Assembly (NCBI RefSeq): GCF_002335745.1
Contig: NZ_NIST01000001.1
Coordinates: 62,001 to 126,000, forward strand
Direction of reading: 5' to 3'
DNA: 64,000 nucleotides
Source of the DNA: Evansella halocellulosilytica
GTDB lineage: Bacteria > Bacillota > Bacilli > Bacillales > Salisediminibacteriaceae
The position numbers and the translations under genes were made by a program. The first letter of the stretch is position 1. Each line of letters begins with the position of its first letter. A model generated the notes under the pieces. The model saw only the letters and a program-made list of their open reading frames with translations. It made no database searches and was not told where the DNA came from. Of the stretch, positions 53,933 to 64,000 are shown piece by piece.

Positions 53933-56044
53933 TTATCTTCTAAAGTCAACAGATATAGTACCGGTGCTATTTTCAGGTGTAGTGTACATATGATTGTCAC
54001 CACTTTCCCAAGTGACATTACCGTTACTGTCAATAATCAAAAACTTGAATTCCAACTCTTCCCCTGCGGGTACACTGACATCGTAATACCATGTTGGATA
54101 TGAATAAACAACTTGGTTAAACATCGGACCAATCGATTGATCTGGGTCCCAATTCCCCAATTCCGGTACATTTCCGACGAGATAAACATTTTCGCCAAGA
54201 GAGGTTTCTGCGTTATTGACGACAAACCTTACAGAAACTTGTGATCCTGACAACAATTCAAATTCGTACCCGTTACTTCCTTCACCTGTTGCACGTGTGA
54301 CAGTTAAGTCTTGCTTCCCACCTTCAATATTAGGCAGACTTACTGTTATGCTTTCATCATTCCAATATATAACGTCCAGTTCTTCATCTCCTAAATGTAC
54401 ACGACCTTGGGTATCTCCAAATCCGGTGCCACTAATCTTGATATCATCTCCTGGTTTCCCCATTGGAGGACCGACTTGACCAATTTCAGGCGAAAGGTTG
54501 TCGTCATTCGTAAATTGCCAAACACTCACTTCACCTGGAGACAAAGTAAAAGGAGCAACCGAACCATTTTCATTGACTGTTATCGACTGACCGTCCAAAA
54601 GACCACCTAATACGTCCTCATAGCTCTGCGCCGGCATATCCGTGATTAACTGTTCAATGTTATACGATTGATTAACGTTACGATTAAGCGCAACGAGAGC
54701 ATATTCACCATTAAAGGAGCGTTCATAGATGAACACATCGTCATTTACCCATCGTTCTGTTGTATTTCCGTATGCGATCGCGGTATTTTCCTGACGCATC
54801 GATGATAGCGTTTGAATCACTTGATACGCTGTCGTCGAACGGTCAAAGCTGCTGTCCATCATTTCACGGTTTCCCGGATCGCCTTCCCCGGTCATGTAAT
54901 GCTCAGTTCCATAGTAAATCGTTGGTACTCCGCGAGAAGTTAGTAGAAACGCTAGCGCCAAGTCGGTAGTCCGGGTAGATTGTCCGTCAACCGTAAACCT
55001 ATCGATATCATGGTTATCAATGAATGTAACTTGGTCTTGTGGACGATCGTATGCATTTTCAGTATTCGAAAGCATATGTTCAATGTCATGCATCGTTCCG
55101 TTATGATTTCTTAAAACATCCTGTACCACTTGTGCATAACGGAAATCAAGTGCACTCATACCGCTGTTGTTTACAAAATGATGATATTCCTCACTGCCTT
55201 CAGCACTCGTAAACCATTCACCGAATGTAAACACAGGTTGATGATCGTAAATCGTATCGACGAACGTTTTTTGCCAACCAAATGGCATATGTGCGACAGC
55301 ATCAATGCGAAGACCGTCAACTCCCATATCAAGCCACATTTCGATAGATTCTTTAAGGTAATCATCAATAAACGGATGTTGTTGATTTAAACTTGCTAAG
55401 TCATATAAATTTCGGTAAATTCCATCTTCATAACTAGAAAAATCGGATCCTCCGTAATGATAGAAGTATCCTTGATCATCGTTTGAATATTCCCCTACAA
55501 AGTTCCCATCATCATATAAGACACCATCTTCAATATCTACCGGCGAAGTATGGTTCGGTACAAAATCAATCACGACTTTTATATCATAATCGTGTGCTGT
55601 TTGAATGAGTTGTGAAAAGTCTTCAAAATCACCGAAAAACGGATTTGTTCGTTTAAAGTCTCTTGCCCAGTAGCCATGATAAGAAGCAAATCCTTCTGGA
55701 TGAAGACCTGTCACGTTTTCAACTGGAGGAGAAATCCAAATCGTTGTGATGCCCATTTCCGGCAAATAGCCACTTTCAATTTTATCGATAATCCCTTGCC
55801 AATCACCACCACAGTATTTCGTCAAGTCTTCACAGCCCGGACTATACAGTTCACCTTCTGGGTTATTCGACGGATCCCCATCATGAAACCGATCTGTCAC
55901 AATTTGATAAATTACTTCCTGAGCATAATTGACACTTTCCAAGTCGGTCGAAGAATCACTTGATACAACATGTTCATCTTTCATCAAAAATAACGAACTG
56001 ACACCAACTGTCATTACGATTGCTAACATTAGTTTACGAAACAT
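53933..56044 (-). CDS. cgt: Cyclomaltodextrin glucanotransferase (CGTase)
   Basis: A 703-residue secreted enzyme that converts starch to cyclodextrins. A signal peptide (first about 29 residues) is followed by domains A/B with the disulfide pair CEDLTKYCGGDWQGII (Cys71/Cys78), RNLYDLASLN with the central aromatic Tyr214, VDGLRIDAVAHMPFGWQK with nucleophile Asp248, FTFGEWF with Glu276 and FIDNHDIDRF with Asp346. Domain C, an IPT domain D (IGQVGPPMGKPGDDIKISG) and a C-terminal CBM20 (VRFVVNNAETSLGENVYLVG) complete the five-domain layout. The Tyr at subsite centre and the HMPFGWQK block separate it from ordinary amylases. Two cre-type boxes lie over the predicted transcription start. Confidence 0.93.
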   Translation of the reverse strand: MFRKLMLAIVMTVGVSSLFLMKDEHVVSSDSSTDLESVNYAQEVIYQIVTDRFHDGDPSNNPEGELYSPGCEDLTKYCGGDWQGIIDKIESGYLPEMGITTIWISPPVENVTGLHPEGFASYHGYWARDFKRTNPFFGDFEDFSQLIQTAHDYDIKVVIDFVPNHTSPVDIEDGVLYDDGNFVGEYSNDDQGYFYHYGGSDFSSYEDGIYRNLYDLASLNQQHPFIDDYLKESIEMWLDMGVDGLRIDAVAHMPFGWQKTFVDTIYDHQPVFTFGEWFTSAEGSEEYHHFVNNSGMSALDFRYAQVVQDVLRNHNGTMHDIEHMLSNTENAYDRPQDQVTFIDNHDIDRFTVDGQSTRTTDLALAFLLTSRGVPTIYYGTEHYMTGEGDPGNREMMDSSFDRSTTAYQVIQTLSSMRQENTAIAYGNTTERWVNDDVFIYERSFNGEYALVALNRNVNQSYNIEQLITDMPAQSYEDVLGGLLDGQSITVNENGSVAPFTLSPGEVSVWQFTNDDNLSPEIGQVGPPMGKPGDDIKISGTGFGDTQGRVHLGDEELDVIYWNDESITVSLPNIEGGKQDLTVTRATGEGSNGYEFELLSGSQVSVRFVVNNAETSLGENVYLVGNVPELGNWDPDQSIGPMFNQVVYSYPTWYYDVSVPAGEELEFKFLIIDSNGNVTWESGDNHMYTTPENSTGTISVDFRR

Positions 56045-56206
56045 TCCCGCACCGCCTTTTTAAGATTAATAAAGTCCTTTTCAACGTCAACGGTTGCATG
56101 TCTCGATGCTATTAACTAATAGGAGTTTTACTACTGACAGGCTGACGTTTCATCCTTACAATCTAAAACGTTATACTCTCCCCCTTCAATGTTTTTTCCT
56201 TTTTTT

Positions 56207-56238
56207 GTGCAATCGTTTGCACTTGTAACCGTTTTCAA
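56207..56238. promoter_or_regulatory. Two tandem cre-type (CcpA) boxes
   Basis: TTGTAACCGTTTTCAA (56223-56238) matches WTGNAANCGNWNNCWW in full. GTGCAATCGTTTGCAC (56207-56222) differs only at the two outer positions. They lie directly after the -10 box of the CGTase promoter, where CcpA binding would repress in glucose. A maltose-responsive LacI-type regulator could use the same kind of site. Confidence 0.75.
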
Positions 56239-56241
56239 ACT

Positions 56242-56271
56242 ATTCTAAACATATTCCACCTTAACTTTCAA
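56242..56271 (-). promoter_or_regulatory. Sigma-A promoter of cgt
   Basis: On the minus strand TTGAAA (56266-56271), 18-bp spacer, TAGAAT (56242-56247), about 200 bp ahead of the start codon, giving a long 5' leader. Confidence 0.65.
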
Positions 56272-56552
56272 GAGGGAATTACACTTATTTACAAGGATAG
56301 GAAATTTTCCACACACTTGTGTCCTCTAGTGCTTAACGTTTGCACAAATCGACAATATTCAATTCATCACACATAAACTGATTAGATATGGAATGACTGA
56401 GGAAACGAGGAATAGATGAAGAAGGCCACCGGATCTTTGACCCACAAAATGGAAGGGGATCCCTTTTTGTGCCACCGGAACAGGGATTTCACAAATAGAC
56501 AAGGTCTATTCAATACATATATTTGGAAGTTTATTGGAATTGGTAATAAAAA

Positions 56553-56594
56553 AGCCCAAATATGCATTTAAATAAACGAATACATACTTAGGCT
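56553..56594 (-). terminator. Terminator of the VOC protein gene
   Basis: On the minus strand AGCCTAAGTATG and CATATTTGGGCT form a stem with two G-U pairs (arms 56583-56594 and 56553-56564), followed by TTTTTTATTACC. Confidence 0.75.
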
Positions 56595-56624
56595 CCTTCA
56601 ACGCTAACTTGTACTGTTAAACGA

Positions 56625-57041
56625 TTATAAATCCCAATGTGGATTCCAAACTACTTCCCAAAGATGTCCGTCTGGATCTTGGAAATGTCCAGAGTACCCA
56701 CCCCAAAAGGTATCGTGTGCTTGATCTGTAATGACAGCACCAGCTTTTTCAGCCTGTTCTATAACGATATCAACTTCTTCTTTACTACTTACATTATGCC
56801 CAATCGTACATTCGGTTGGACTTGGTGAAGTTTGACGAACTTTGGCTTCATGGGCAATATCTTTTCGATTCCACAATGCTAACTTCAAGCCGTTTTGTAA
56901 ATCAAAGAAGACAACAGCTCCATGCTCGAATTCTTTCCCTTGTATACCTTCCGTCGGTAGTCCAAGACCATCTCGGTAAAACTTCATGGACCTTTCCAAA
57001 TCATCAACACCGAGTGTAATGACCGTAATTTTTGGTTTCAT
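56625..57041 (-). CDS. VOC (glyoxalase/bleomycin resistance) family protein
   Basis: A 138-residue protein with two beta-alpha-beta-beta-beta modules of the vicinal oxygen chelate fold. TVITLGVDDLERSMKFYRDG opens the first and GYSGHFQDPDGHLWEVVWNP closes the second with the metal-binding Glu. Family members include glyoxalases, dioxygenases and resistance proteins; the particular reaction is unknown. AGGAGG is 11-12 bases before the ATG. Monocistronic with its own terminator. Confidence 0.87.
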   Translation of the reverse strand: MKPKITVITLGVDDLERSMKFYRDGLGLPTEGIQGKEFEHGAVVFFDLQNGLKLALWNRKDIAHEAKVRQTSPSPTECTIGHNVSSKEEVDIVIEQAEKAGAVITDQAHDTFWGGYSGHFQDPDGHLWEVVWNPHWDL

Positions 57042-57154
57042 AAATTATAAATACCTCCTCATATCCCCCATCAACAGGGAGGGTTTACTGGATCTCAGTG
57101 ACTATGATAATATTCGTTAACCGAATTGCAATTGTAAAAAACGGACAGCTTCGG

Positions 57155-57970
57155 TTAATTTGTTATAAAAATATAAGAAGGTGCCATACCGTACATTTGT
57201 TTGAAACTTTTTATGAAATGTGATTGGTCATAATAACCATATCTTAAAGCGACATCAGTGAAATGAGGTTGTGGGGATGAGTATAATTCTTTTAATAAAA
57301 ATTGAAATCTAATGATATCCATCAGTTCTTTTGGGCTGACTCCAACCTCTTTTTTAAAAGTTCTACTAATATGTCTCTCACTGTAATTGAGTATTTCCGA
57401 TAAAGAGTGAATGGACATTAAGCCCTGATGATCAACCATATATTGCAGCCCCGTCCTTAGTAAGGAATCGGTTTTTAATCCATTAAGAGAAAGGAATTTC
57501 ATTAATTTTGCCTCAACCTTTTCGATTATTTCTGACATTTTAGTAGAAGATAGGATATCCTCTACCCAAAACTTAGCTTCATTCCCCCATACATCATCAA
57601 GAAATACTTCCTGTCCTTTGAACTCAGAAATAGGATATCGAAAAAAATGAGCAGCTGTATTTAAAAAGAAGCGAATGCCAAATAAAGAACAATTTTGAGA
57701 AAGGTCGAGAACTTGATATTTAGTCATCAATTCAGATATAAAAGCACTCTTGTTTATAGAGGGTGTTTTTAAGTCAAAAATAATATCTACGCAACCATCT
57801 GGAAGGATGCGATGTAACTTATTCGAATTTTCAGCCTTGAACTGAACGGTCCAATAGCAAGCTACATATGATTGCAAAGGTTTTGACGGTAAATACTCTT
57901 TATATTGATAATTCATTTCAACCGGGTCATGCTGTATGATTGGCGGTTGCAATGGGCGAAAGAGTTGCAC
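57155..57970 (-). CDS. AraC family transcriptional regulator
   Basis: 271 residues. An N-terminal sensor part (KPLQSYVACYWTVQFKAENS, then KLHRILPDGCVDIIFDL) resembles the DUF6597 domain found in many AraC proteins. The C-terminal double helix-turn-helix is MSIHSLSEILNYSERHISRT and DVALRYGYYDQSHFIKSFKQ, closing with MYGMAPSYI. GTG at 57970 is 10 bases after AGGAAG; an internal ATG lacks a site. It is divergent from the ArsR operon but separated by about 215 bp. Target genes unknown. Confidence 0.88.
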   Translation of the reverse strand: MQLFRPLQPPIIQHDPVEMNYQYKEYLPSKPLQSYVACYWTVQFKAENSNKLHRILPDGCVDIIFDLKTPSINKSAFISELMTKYQVLDLSQNCSLFGIRFFLNTAAHFFRYPISEFKGQEVFLDDVWGNEAKFWVEDILSSTKMSEIIEKVEAKLMKFLSLNGLKTDSLLRTGLQYMVDHQGLMSIHSLSEILNYSERHISRTFKKEVGVSPKELMDIIRFQFLLKELYSSPQPHFTDVALRYGYYDQSHFIKSFKQMYGMAPSYIFITN

Positions 57971-58114
57971 TTTGATTCACTTCCTAAAGAAATAATAGTG
58001 TGCCGTAAATCTATTTTATAAATAATTCCACAGCATTAGCAATCTATATATAAAACTAATGCCCAATTCTACCTCCTACCACATAAACACACTTCAAATT
58101 AAATAACATAGACA

Positions 58115-58164
58115 TTGACTAGACACGAATTGGTGTCATATAATTATGACACCAATTCGTGTCT
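58115..58164 (+). promoter_or_regulatory. Promoter and 44-bp perfect palindromic operator of the ArsR operon
   Basis: TTGACT (58115-58120), 18-bp spacer, TATAAT (58139-58144). Positions 58121-58140 are exactly complementary to 58145-58164 around TAAT, and each 20-bp arm itself contains the dyad GACAC-N6-GTGTC. The palindrome is centred on the -10 box, so a dimeric repressor, most likely the ArsR protein encoded next, would block polymerase. Confidence 0.85.
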
Positions 58165-58188
58165 TATACATACAAAGGAGGGAGGATT

Positions 58189-58509
58189 TTGAATAATACT
58201 TGTCAAGAGCGTGACGTTTATGTAGCTATTGCAGATCCAACGAGACGTAAGTTAATACGTCTGCTAGCAGATTCAGATGAGTTACCCCTTTACGAACTAA
58301 CTCCTCATTTTCAAATAGGGCGTACTGCTGTTTCGAAACATTTGACGATCCTGAAAGAAGCTGATTTAGTAAAAAACCGCAAAATAGGTAGAGAAACTAG
58401 ATATCGACTAAATCCAGCTCCGTTACAGGAAGTGAAAGATTGGTTATCTTTTTATGAGAAGTTTTGGAATGAAAATGCGTTATTACTAAAAAATATATTG
58501 GAGGAATGA
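58189..58509 (+). CDS. ArsR family transcriptional regulator
   Basis: A 106-residue winged-helix repressor. VAIADPTRRKLIRLLADSDE is the typical start of the ArsR domain and FQIGRTAVSKHLTILKEADL the recognition helix, followed by the wing KNRKIGRETRYRLN. No cysteine-based metal site is evident, and the SRPBCC partner points to the non-metal ArsR subgroup. TTG at 58189 is 8 bases after GGAGGG-type sequence and is preferred over an upstream GTG inside the palindrome. Three bases separate it from the SRPBCC gene. Confidence 0.88.
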   Translation: MNNTCQERDVYVAIADPTRRKLIRLLADSDELPLYELTPHFQIGRTAVSKHLTILKEADLVKNRKIGRETRYRLNPAPLQEVKDWLSFYEKFWNENALLLKNILEE

Positions 58510-58512
58510 ATC

Positions 58513-58899
58513 ATGGCAGATTTATCATTAGATTTTCAATTTAAAAGCCCTATCGAAAAGGTATGGGATGCATTAACACATTCAGATATTCTTGCGCAAT
58601 GGGTAATGGAAAATAATTTCAAGCCGGTCGTAGGATACAAATGCCAATTTCGAAATGAGGAAATCGGCTTAATCGTAAATAGTGAAGTTTTAGTAGTGGA
58701 AAAGCCTTATAAATTGTCTTACACATGGGTCGGTGGGCCGATAAACACTGTCGTCACATGGATGTTAAAACAAGAGGGTGACATAACCTACTTACATCTT
58801 AAACAATCAGGATTCGAACAAGAAAATCAAGCGTTCAATGGTGCGAAATATGGTTGGACAAGTATGATAGATCAACTAAAAAACTTGTTAGAAGATTAG
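58513..58899 (+). CDS. SRPBCC (AHSA1-type) domain protein
   Basis: A 128-residue protein with the START/Bet v1-like fold of the AHSA1 type. FKSPIEKVWDALTHSDILAQ and YKLSYTWVGGPINTVVTWML are diagnostic, with a final GWTSMIDQLKNLL. Such proteins bind small hydrophobic ligands and are very often encoded right behind an ArsR regulator, as here. Function in the cell is not known. GGAGG is upstream of the ATG. Confidence 0.88.
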   Translation: MADLSLDFQFKSPIEKVWDALTHSDILAQWVMENNFKPVVGYKCQFRNEEIGLIVNSEVLVVEKPYKLSYTWVGGPINTVVTWMLKQEGDITYLHLKQSGFEQENQAFNGAKYGWTSMIDQLKNLLED

Positions 58900-58928
58900 A
58901 ATCGTCCTTTAACGAAGGAGGTAATGAT

Positions 58929-59639
58929 ATGGGCTTCATAAAAGATACATTTTCTATTTTCAAAAAGAATGAACTGACATTTTTAAAAAGGTATAAAGAA
59001 TCTGATGGTGTCTATACCTTTATATTCGAAAAAGAAAAAGATTTAACATGGAATGCAGGGCAACACGGTTTATTCACGATCACCCACAAGAAAATAAAAA
59101 ACGCTACTCGGCCATTCACTTTGGCATCTTCTCCTACAGAGGGTGTTCTTCAAATTACAACAGCAATTAATAATAAGCCGAGTAATTTTAAAAAAGCGTT
59201 ACTAGAATTAGAAACAGGTATGAAAATTAGTATGAGTGGTCCTGTCGGATCATTTTATTTAAAAGACAAAAATCCTTCACTCTTAATTGCGGGCGGCATA
59301 GGGATTACACCTTTTCGAGCAATTGCAAAGCAGTTAGAAACTGAAGGTGACGGAGACGAGAAACAAGTAAGTCTACTCTATTTAGATAGCAACAAATCAT
59401 ATATATATAAAGAGGAACTTGATGAAATTAGTAAGAATACCTCAATAGATGTCAATTACCTTGAATCAAGGGATCAACTATATGAAGAAATAAATAAATA
59501 TATTACGACATATAAAAATGATTGTAATTACTTTATTGCAGGCTCGAAGTCAATGGTAAGCTCCATTACGAATCATTTGAAAAGTCATAACATCTCAAAA
59601 CGGAATATTAAAAAGGATACCTTCATCGGTATTCATTAA
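58929..59639 (+). CDS. FAD-dependent ferredoxin reductase-like oxidoreductase
   Basis: A 236-residue flavoprotein of the ferredoxin-NADP reductase superfamily. NAGQHGLFTI and RPFTLASSPTEG form the FAD-binding half; LLIAGGIGITPFRAIAKQLE the NAD(P)-binding half; NYFIAGSKSMVSSITNHLK closes it. There is no ferredoxin or globin domain, so an external partner is needed. AAGGAGG is 7 bases before the ATG; the frame extends 25 codons into the preceding gene but lacks a site there. It lies 29 bp behind the SRPBCC gene, probably in the ArsR operon. Confidence 0.85.
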   Translation: MGFIKDTFSIFKKNELTFLKRYKESDGVYTFIFEKEKDLTWNAGQHGLFTITHKKIKNATRPFTLASSPTEGVLQITTAINNKPSNFKKALLELETGMKISMSGPVGSFYLKDKNPSLLIAGGIGITPFRAIAKQLETEGDGDEKQVSLLYLDSNKSYIYKEELDEISKNTSIDVNYLESRDQLYEEINKYITTYKNDCNYFIAGSKSMVSSITNHLKSHNISKRNIKKDTFIGIH

Positions 59640-59811
59640 AAGGCTTTTGTCGGAACAAAAAACTATAATCGTCCTTATTTGTGTCTTAGCTCGCCGACTC
59701 CATCCCACTGGATGAACTTACCCGATTGAAAAATGGAAGTAGCTGGAGTTGAAACGACAAATCGATTTGAGGAAGTTCGATATCATTTTTAGTTTAGGAG
59801 GAAACAACACC

Positions 59812-60183
59812 ATGGAAGTTTTTGAAAAATATTTAGCAAGTATTGATAACCCTGAACACCGTGATCAAATAGAGGAAGTTTTGACATGGGTGGCAACTAA
59901 ATTCCCAAATCTAGAACCGATAATCAAGTGGAATACACCAATGTTCTCCGATCATGGTACATATATTATCGGCATTGACGCAGCGAAGCACCATTTGAGC
60001 TTCGCACCAGAATATGTAGCGATGGAGCACTTTGCCAATGACATTGCACAAGCTGGCTACAGCTCGACGAAAGGCTTGTTTAAAATTCGTTGGAATGAGC
60101 CGGTAAAGTACGAATTGCTTGAGAAAATAATTAAATTTAATATTCAGGATAAAGCCGACTGTACAACTTTTTGGAGAAAGTAG
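59812..60183 (+). CDS. ydhG: Frataxin-like iron chaperone (YdhG/Fra homologue, DUF1801)
   Basis: A 123-residue protein closely resembling Bacillus subtilis YdhG (Fra). [20 protein letters not shown], then [20 protein letters not shown] and [20 protein letters not shown], and [17 protein letters not shown] at the end. Fra was described as an iron chaperone delivering Fe to the iron-sulfur cluster machinery. The ATG follows TAGGAGG at 10 bases; the frame extends 21 codons upstream without support. Monocistronic; the next gene is another small DUF1801-like protein. Confidence 0.87.
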   Translation: MEVFEKYLASIDNPEHRDQIEEVLTWVATKFPNLEPIIKWNTPMFSDHGTYIIGIDAAKHHLSFAPEYVAMEHFANDIAQAGYSSTKGLFKIRWNEPVKYELLEKIIKFNIQDKADCTTFWRK

Positions 60184-60313
60184 TTTACATGAACAGGTTG
60201 GATACCCTTTGAACAATTAGAATAATATTAATTGTAGGACGTCACTGTCCATTCGAGATAAGCAGTCGATTTTCATTACAGCTGTATTAGTTGGCTGAAA
60301 AGGAGTTTCCTTA

Positions 60314-60907
60314 ATGACAAATAGTAGCACAAATCGTAAAGTTGATGGATTTTTAAGAAAAGCTAAAACGTGGAAGGAAGAATATGAGCAGTTGAGAAAC
60401 ATCGTCCTTGACTGTGAGCTGACTGAAGAGTTTAAGTGGATGCATCCTTGTTACACATTTGACGATAAAAATATCGTTTTAATACATGGATTTAAAAATT
60501 ATTGTGCACTTCTGTTTCACAAAGGTGCCTTGTTAAAGGATACCCATGGGATACTAGTCCAGCAAACGGAAAATGTGCAGGCAGCGCGTCAAATTCGGTT
60601 CACTAATGTTCAAGAAATCGTTGAATTAGAGCCTATTTTGAAAGCTTATATTCATGAAGCGATCGAAGTTGAAAAAGCCGGTTTGACAGTCGATTTTAAA
60701 AAGAATACAGAACTCACCATTCCTGAAGAGCTCCAACATAAATTCTATGAAATGCCTCAATTGAAAACGGCCTTTGAAGCATTGACTCCGGGGCGGCAAA
60801 GAGCATACATTCTTTATATTTCTAAAGCAAAACAAGCTAAAACTCGGGAGTCAAGAGTTGAAAAATATATTGAAAAAATTCTCGATGGAAAAGGATTGAA
60901 TGACTAG
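60314..60907 (+). CDS. YdeI/OmdA family protein (DUF1801 plus bacteriocin-protection domain)
   Basis: A 197-residue protein of the YdeI family. The first 110 residues are a DUF1801 domain (EEFKWMHPCYTFDDKNIVLI and HGFKNYCALLFHKGALLKD). The C-terminal part (KTAFEALTPGRQRAYILYIS, AKQAKTRESRVEKYI) is the OmdA-type helical domain. Function unknown; some relatives are annotated as bacteriocin-protection proteins. AAAGGAG lies 9 bases before the ATG. Same direction as the Fra-like gene, 130 bp after it. Confidence 0.87.
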   Translation: MTNSSTNRKVDGFLRKAKTWKEEYEQLRNIVLDCELTEEFKWMHPCYTFDDKNIVLIHGFKNYCALLFHKGALLKDTHGILVQQTENVQAARQIRFTNVQEIVELEPILKAYIHEAIEVEKAGLTVDFKKNTELTIPEELQHKFYEMPQLKTAFEALTPGRQRAYILYISKAKQAKTRESRVEKYIEKILDGKGLND

Positions 60908-60939
60908 TTTTATGTGGAGCCTTGGCCTTATCTCTTATC

Positions 60940-61570
60940 TGCTGTCAAGCGGACACACGATCCCTTATTTGATAAATTTTAGCTATTTTTCATTTTTATC
61001 GGCCATGAGGGACCTTATTTCCTTTAATATAGGCTAAATCAAGGCTTTTTTTAAGCAATAGCGTACCTCATGTCCGCAAACTTTGAAAAGATACCGATTT
61101 GTTCACAAATAACGGATCTCATGTCCTCAAGAGTTAATCATCCTGCTCGGCGGACACACAATCTCTTATTTGATGAATTTCAGCCATTTTTCATTTTTAT
61201 CGGCCATGAGGGACCTTATCTCCTTTAAAATTAACGAAATAAGGTCCTTACTTGTGTAATAACGAACCTGATGTCCGCCAACTTTGAAAAGATGCCGATT
61301 TGTTCATATATAACGAACCTCATGTCCTCAAGAGTTAATCATCCTGCTCGGCGGACACACGATCCCTTATTTGATAAATTTCAGCCATTTTTCATTTTTA
61401 TCGGCCATGAGGGACCTTATTTCATTTAATATAGGCTAAATCAAGACCTTTTTTAATCAATAGCGAACCTGATGTCCGCCAACTTTGAAAAAATACCAGT
61501 TTGTTCACAAATAACGAACCTCATGTCCCCCAAGAGGTTATAATACTGATGATTGAACCGTTCCGTTTAT
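60940..61570. repeat. 201-bp tandem repeat cluster C (three units, inverse orientation)
   Basis: ATGTCC cores with TC or TCC before them recur at 61121, 61322 and 61523, again 201 bp apart. Units read in the opposite direction to clusters A and B: cggacacacgatcccttatt, cggccatgagggaccttatt, aatagcgaacctgatgtccgc, aataacggatctcatgtcc. No gene in 60908-61755. Confidence 0.85.
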
Positions 61571-61755
61571 ATTGATTTACAAACGGTACTCATGTCCGAA
61601 AGAGGTTATAAATCGGCCATATAGATGTTTTGAGTAGCTTTGGATCGGCAACCATCATTTTACAAATAATATTGCCTCAACTTATCCTCAAATAAAACGA
61701 TTGTAAGACACCCCCAAGTAACCACTGGAACGATGCTACTGATCAAATCTAGAAG

Positions 61756-64000
<2,245 letters not shown>

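Overview
The window looks like chromosome from a low-GC Gram-positive Bacillaceae bacterium, probably a halophilic or alkaliphilic one. Ribosome binding sites are strong (AAGGAGG-type), and TTG and GTG starts are common. Gene content is Bacillus-like: a SigX-like ECF factor, paiAB, a YdhG/Fra homologue, a Pps-like protein, a cyclodextrin glucanotransferase with CcpA-type cre boxes and a holin-like type I toxin. Secreted proteins have very acidic linkers. No rRNA, tRNA, CRISPR array or intact insertion sequence was seen.

Layout. 0-7 kb: remnant of a peptide-binding protein; a LysR regulator divergent from a creatinase-like M24 hydrolase and a YfcC-type transporter; an FAD-linked D-2-hydroxyacid oxidase with a BASS transporter. 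7.5-17.2 kb: a nitroreductase pair, then a seven-gene run (Asp/Glu racemase, OPT transporter, DUF917, DUF1177, AroM, EamA transporter, M29 aminopeptidase) next to a PucR regulator. 17.6-27.7 kb: loosely packed single genes (glycine-oxidase-like enzyme, type I toxin, small membrane proteins, histidine phosphatase, dicarboxylate/amino-acid symporter, MBL hydrolase, DUF899) with many dispersed repeats. 28.7-33.9 kb: PTS EIIBC with nanE, an RpiR regulator and a PEP-mutase-like enzyme. 34.6-46.3 kb: one ten-gene operon with a Dpp/Opp-type ABC importer, an IclR regulator, a large M14 peptidase, pyroglutamyl-peptidase and 5-oxoprolinase subunits B and C. 47.5-51 kb: broken cynS, marR-paiA-paiB, and an ECF sigma factor with a DUF4871 partner. 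51.8-56 kb: a lipoprotein alpha-amylase and a CGTase. 56.6-60.9 kb: VOC protein, AraC regulator, ArsR/SRPBCC/oxidoreductase operon, Fra-like and YdeI-like proteins. 61.7-64 kb: pps with a destroyed catalytic site, running off the right edge.

The main theme is nitrogen and carbon scavenging. The 34.6-46.3 kb operon reads as import of pyroglutamyl peptides, trimming, release of pyroglutamate and ring opening to glutamate (PxpA is not in the window). The 8.5-17.2 kb cluster combines several families of unknown function around an oligopeptide-type transporter and is the best candidate for an undescribed catabolic system.

Between genes lies a striking repeat family. A 21-bp core resembling GCGGACATCAGGTTCGCTATT occurs in clusters. 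In three of them it is organised in tandem units with a period of 201 bp, each carrying four cores in forward-forward-reverse-reverse order. A second family (TTCGACAAAT...GGGAAGTGCCTGGCACTTG) sits mostly at gene ends between 18.8 and 23.5 kb.
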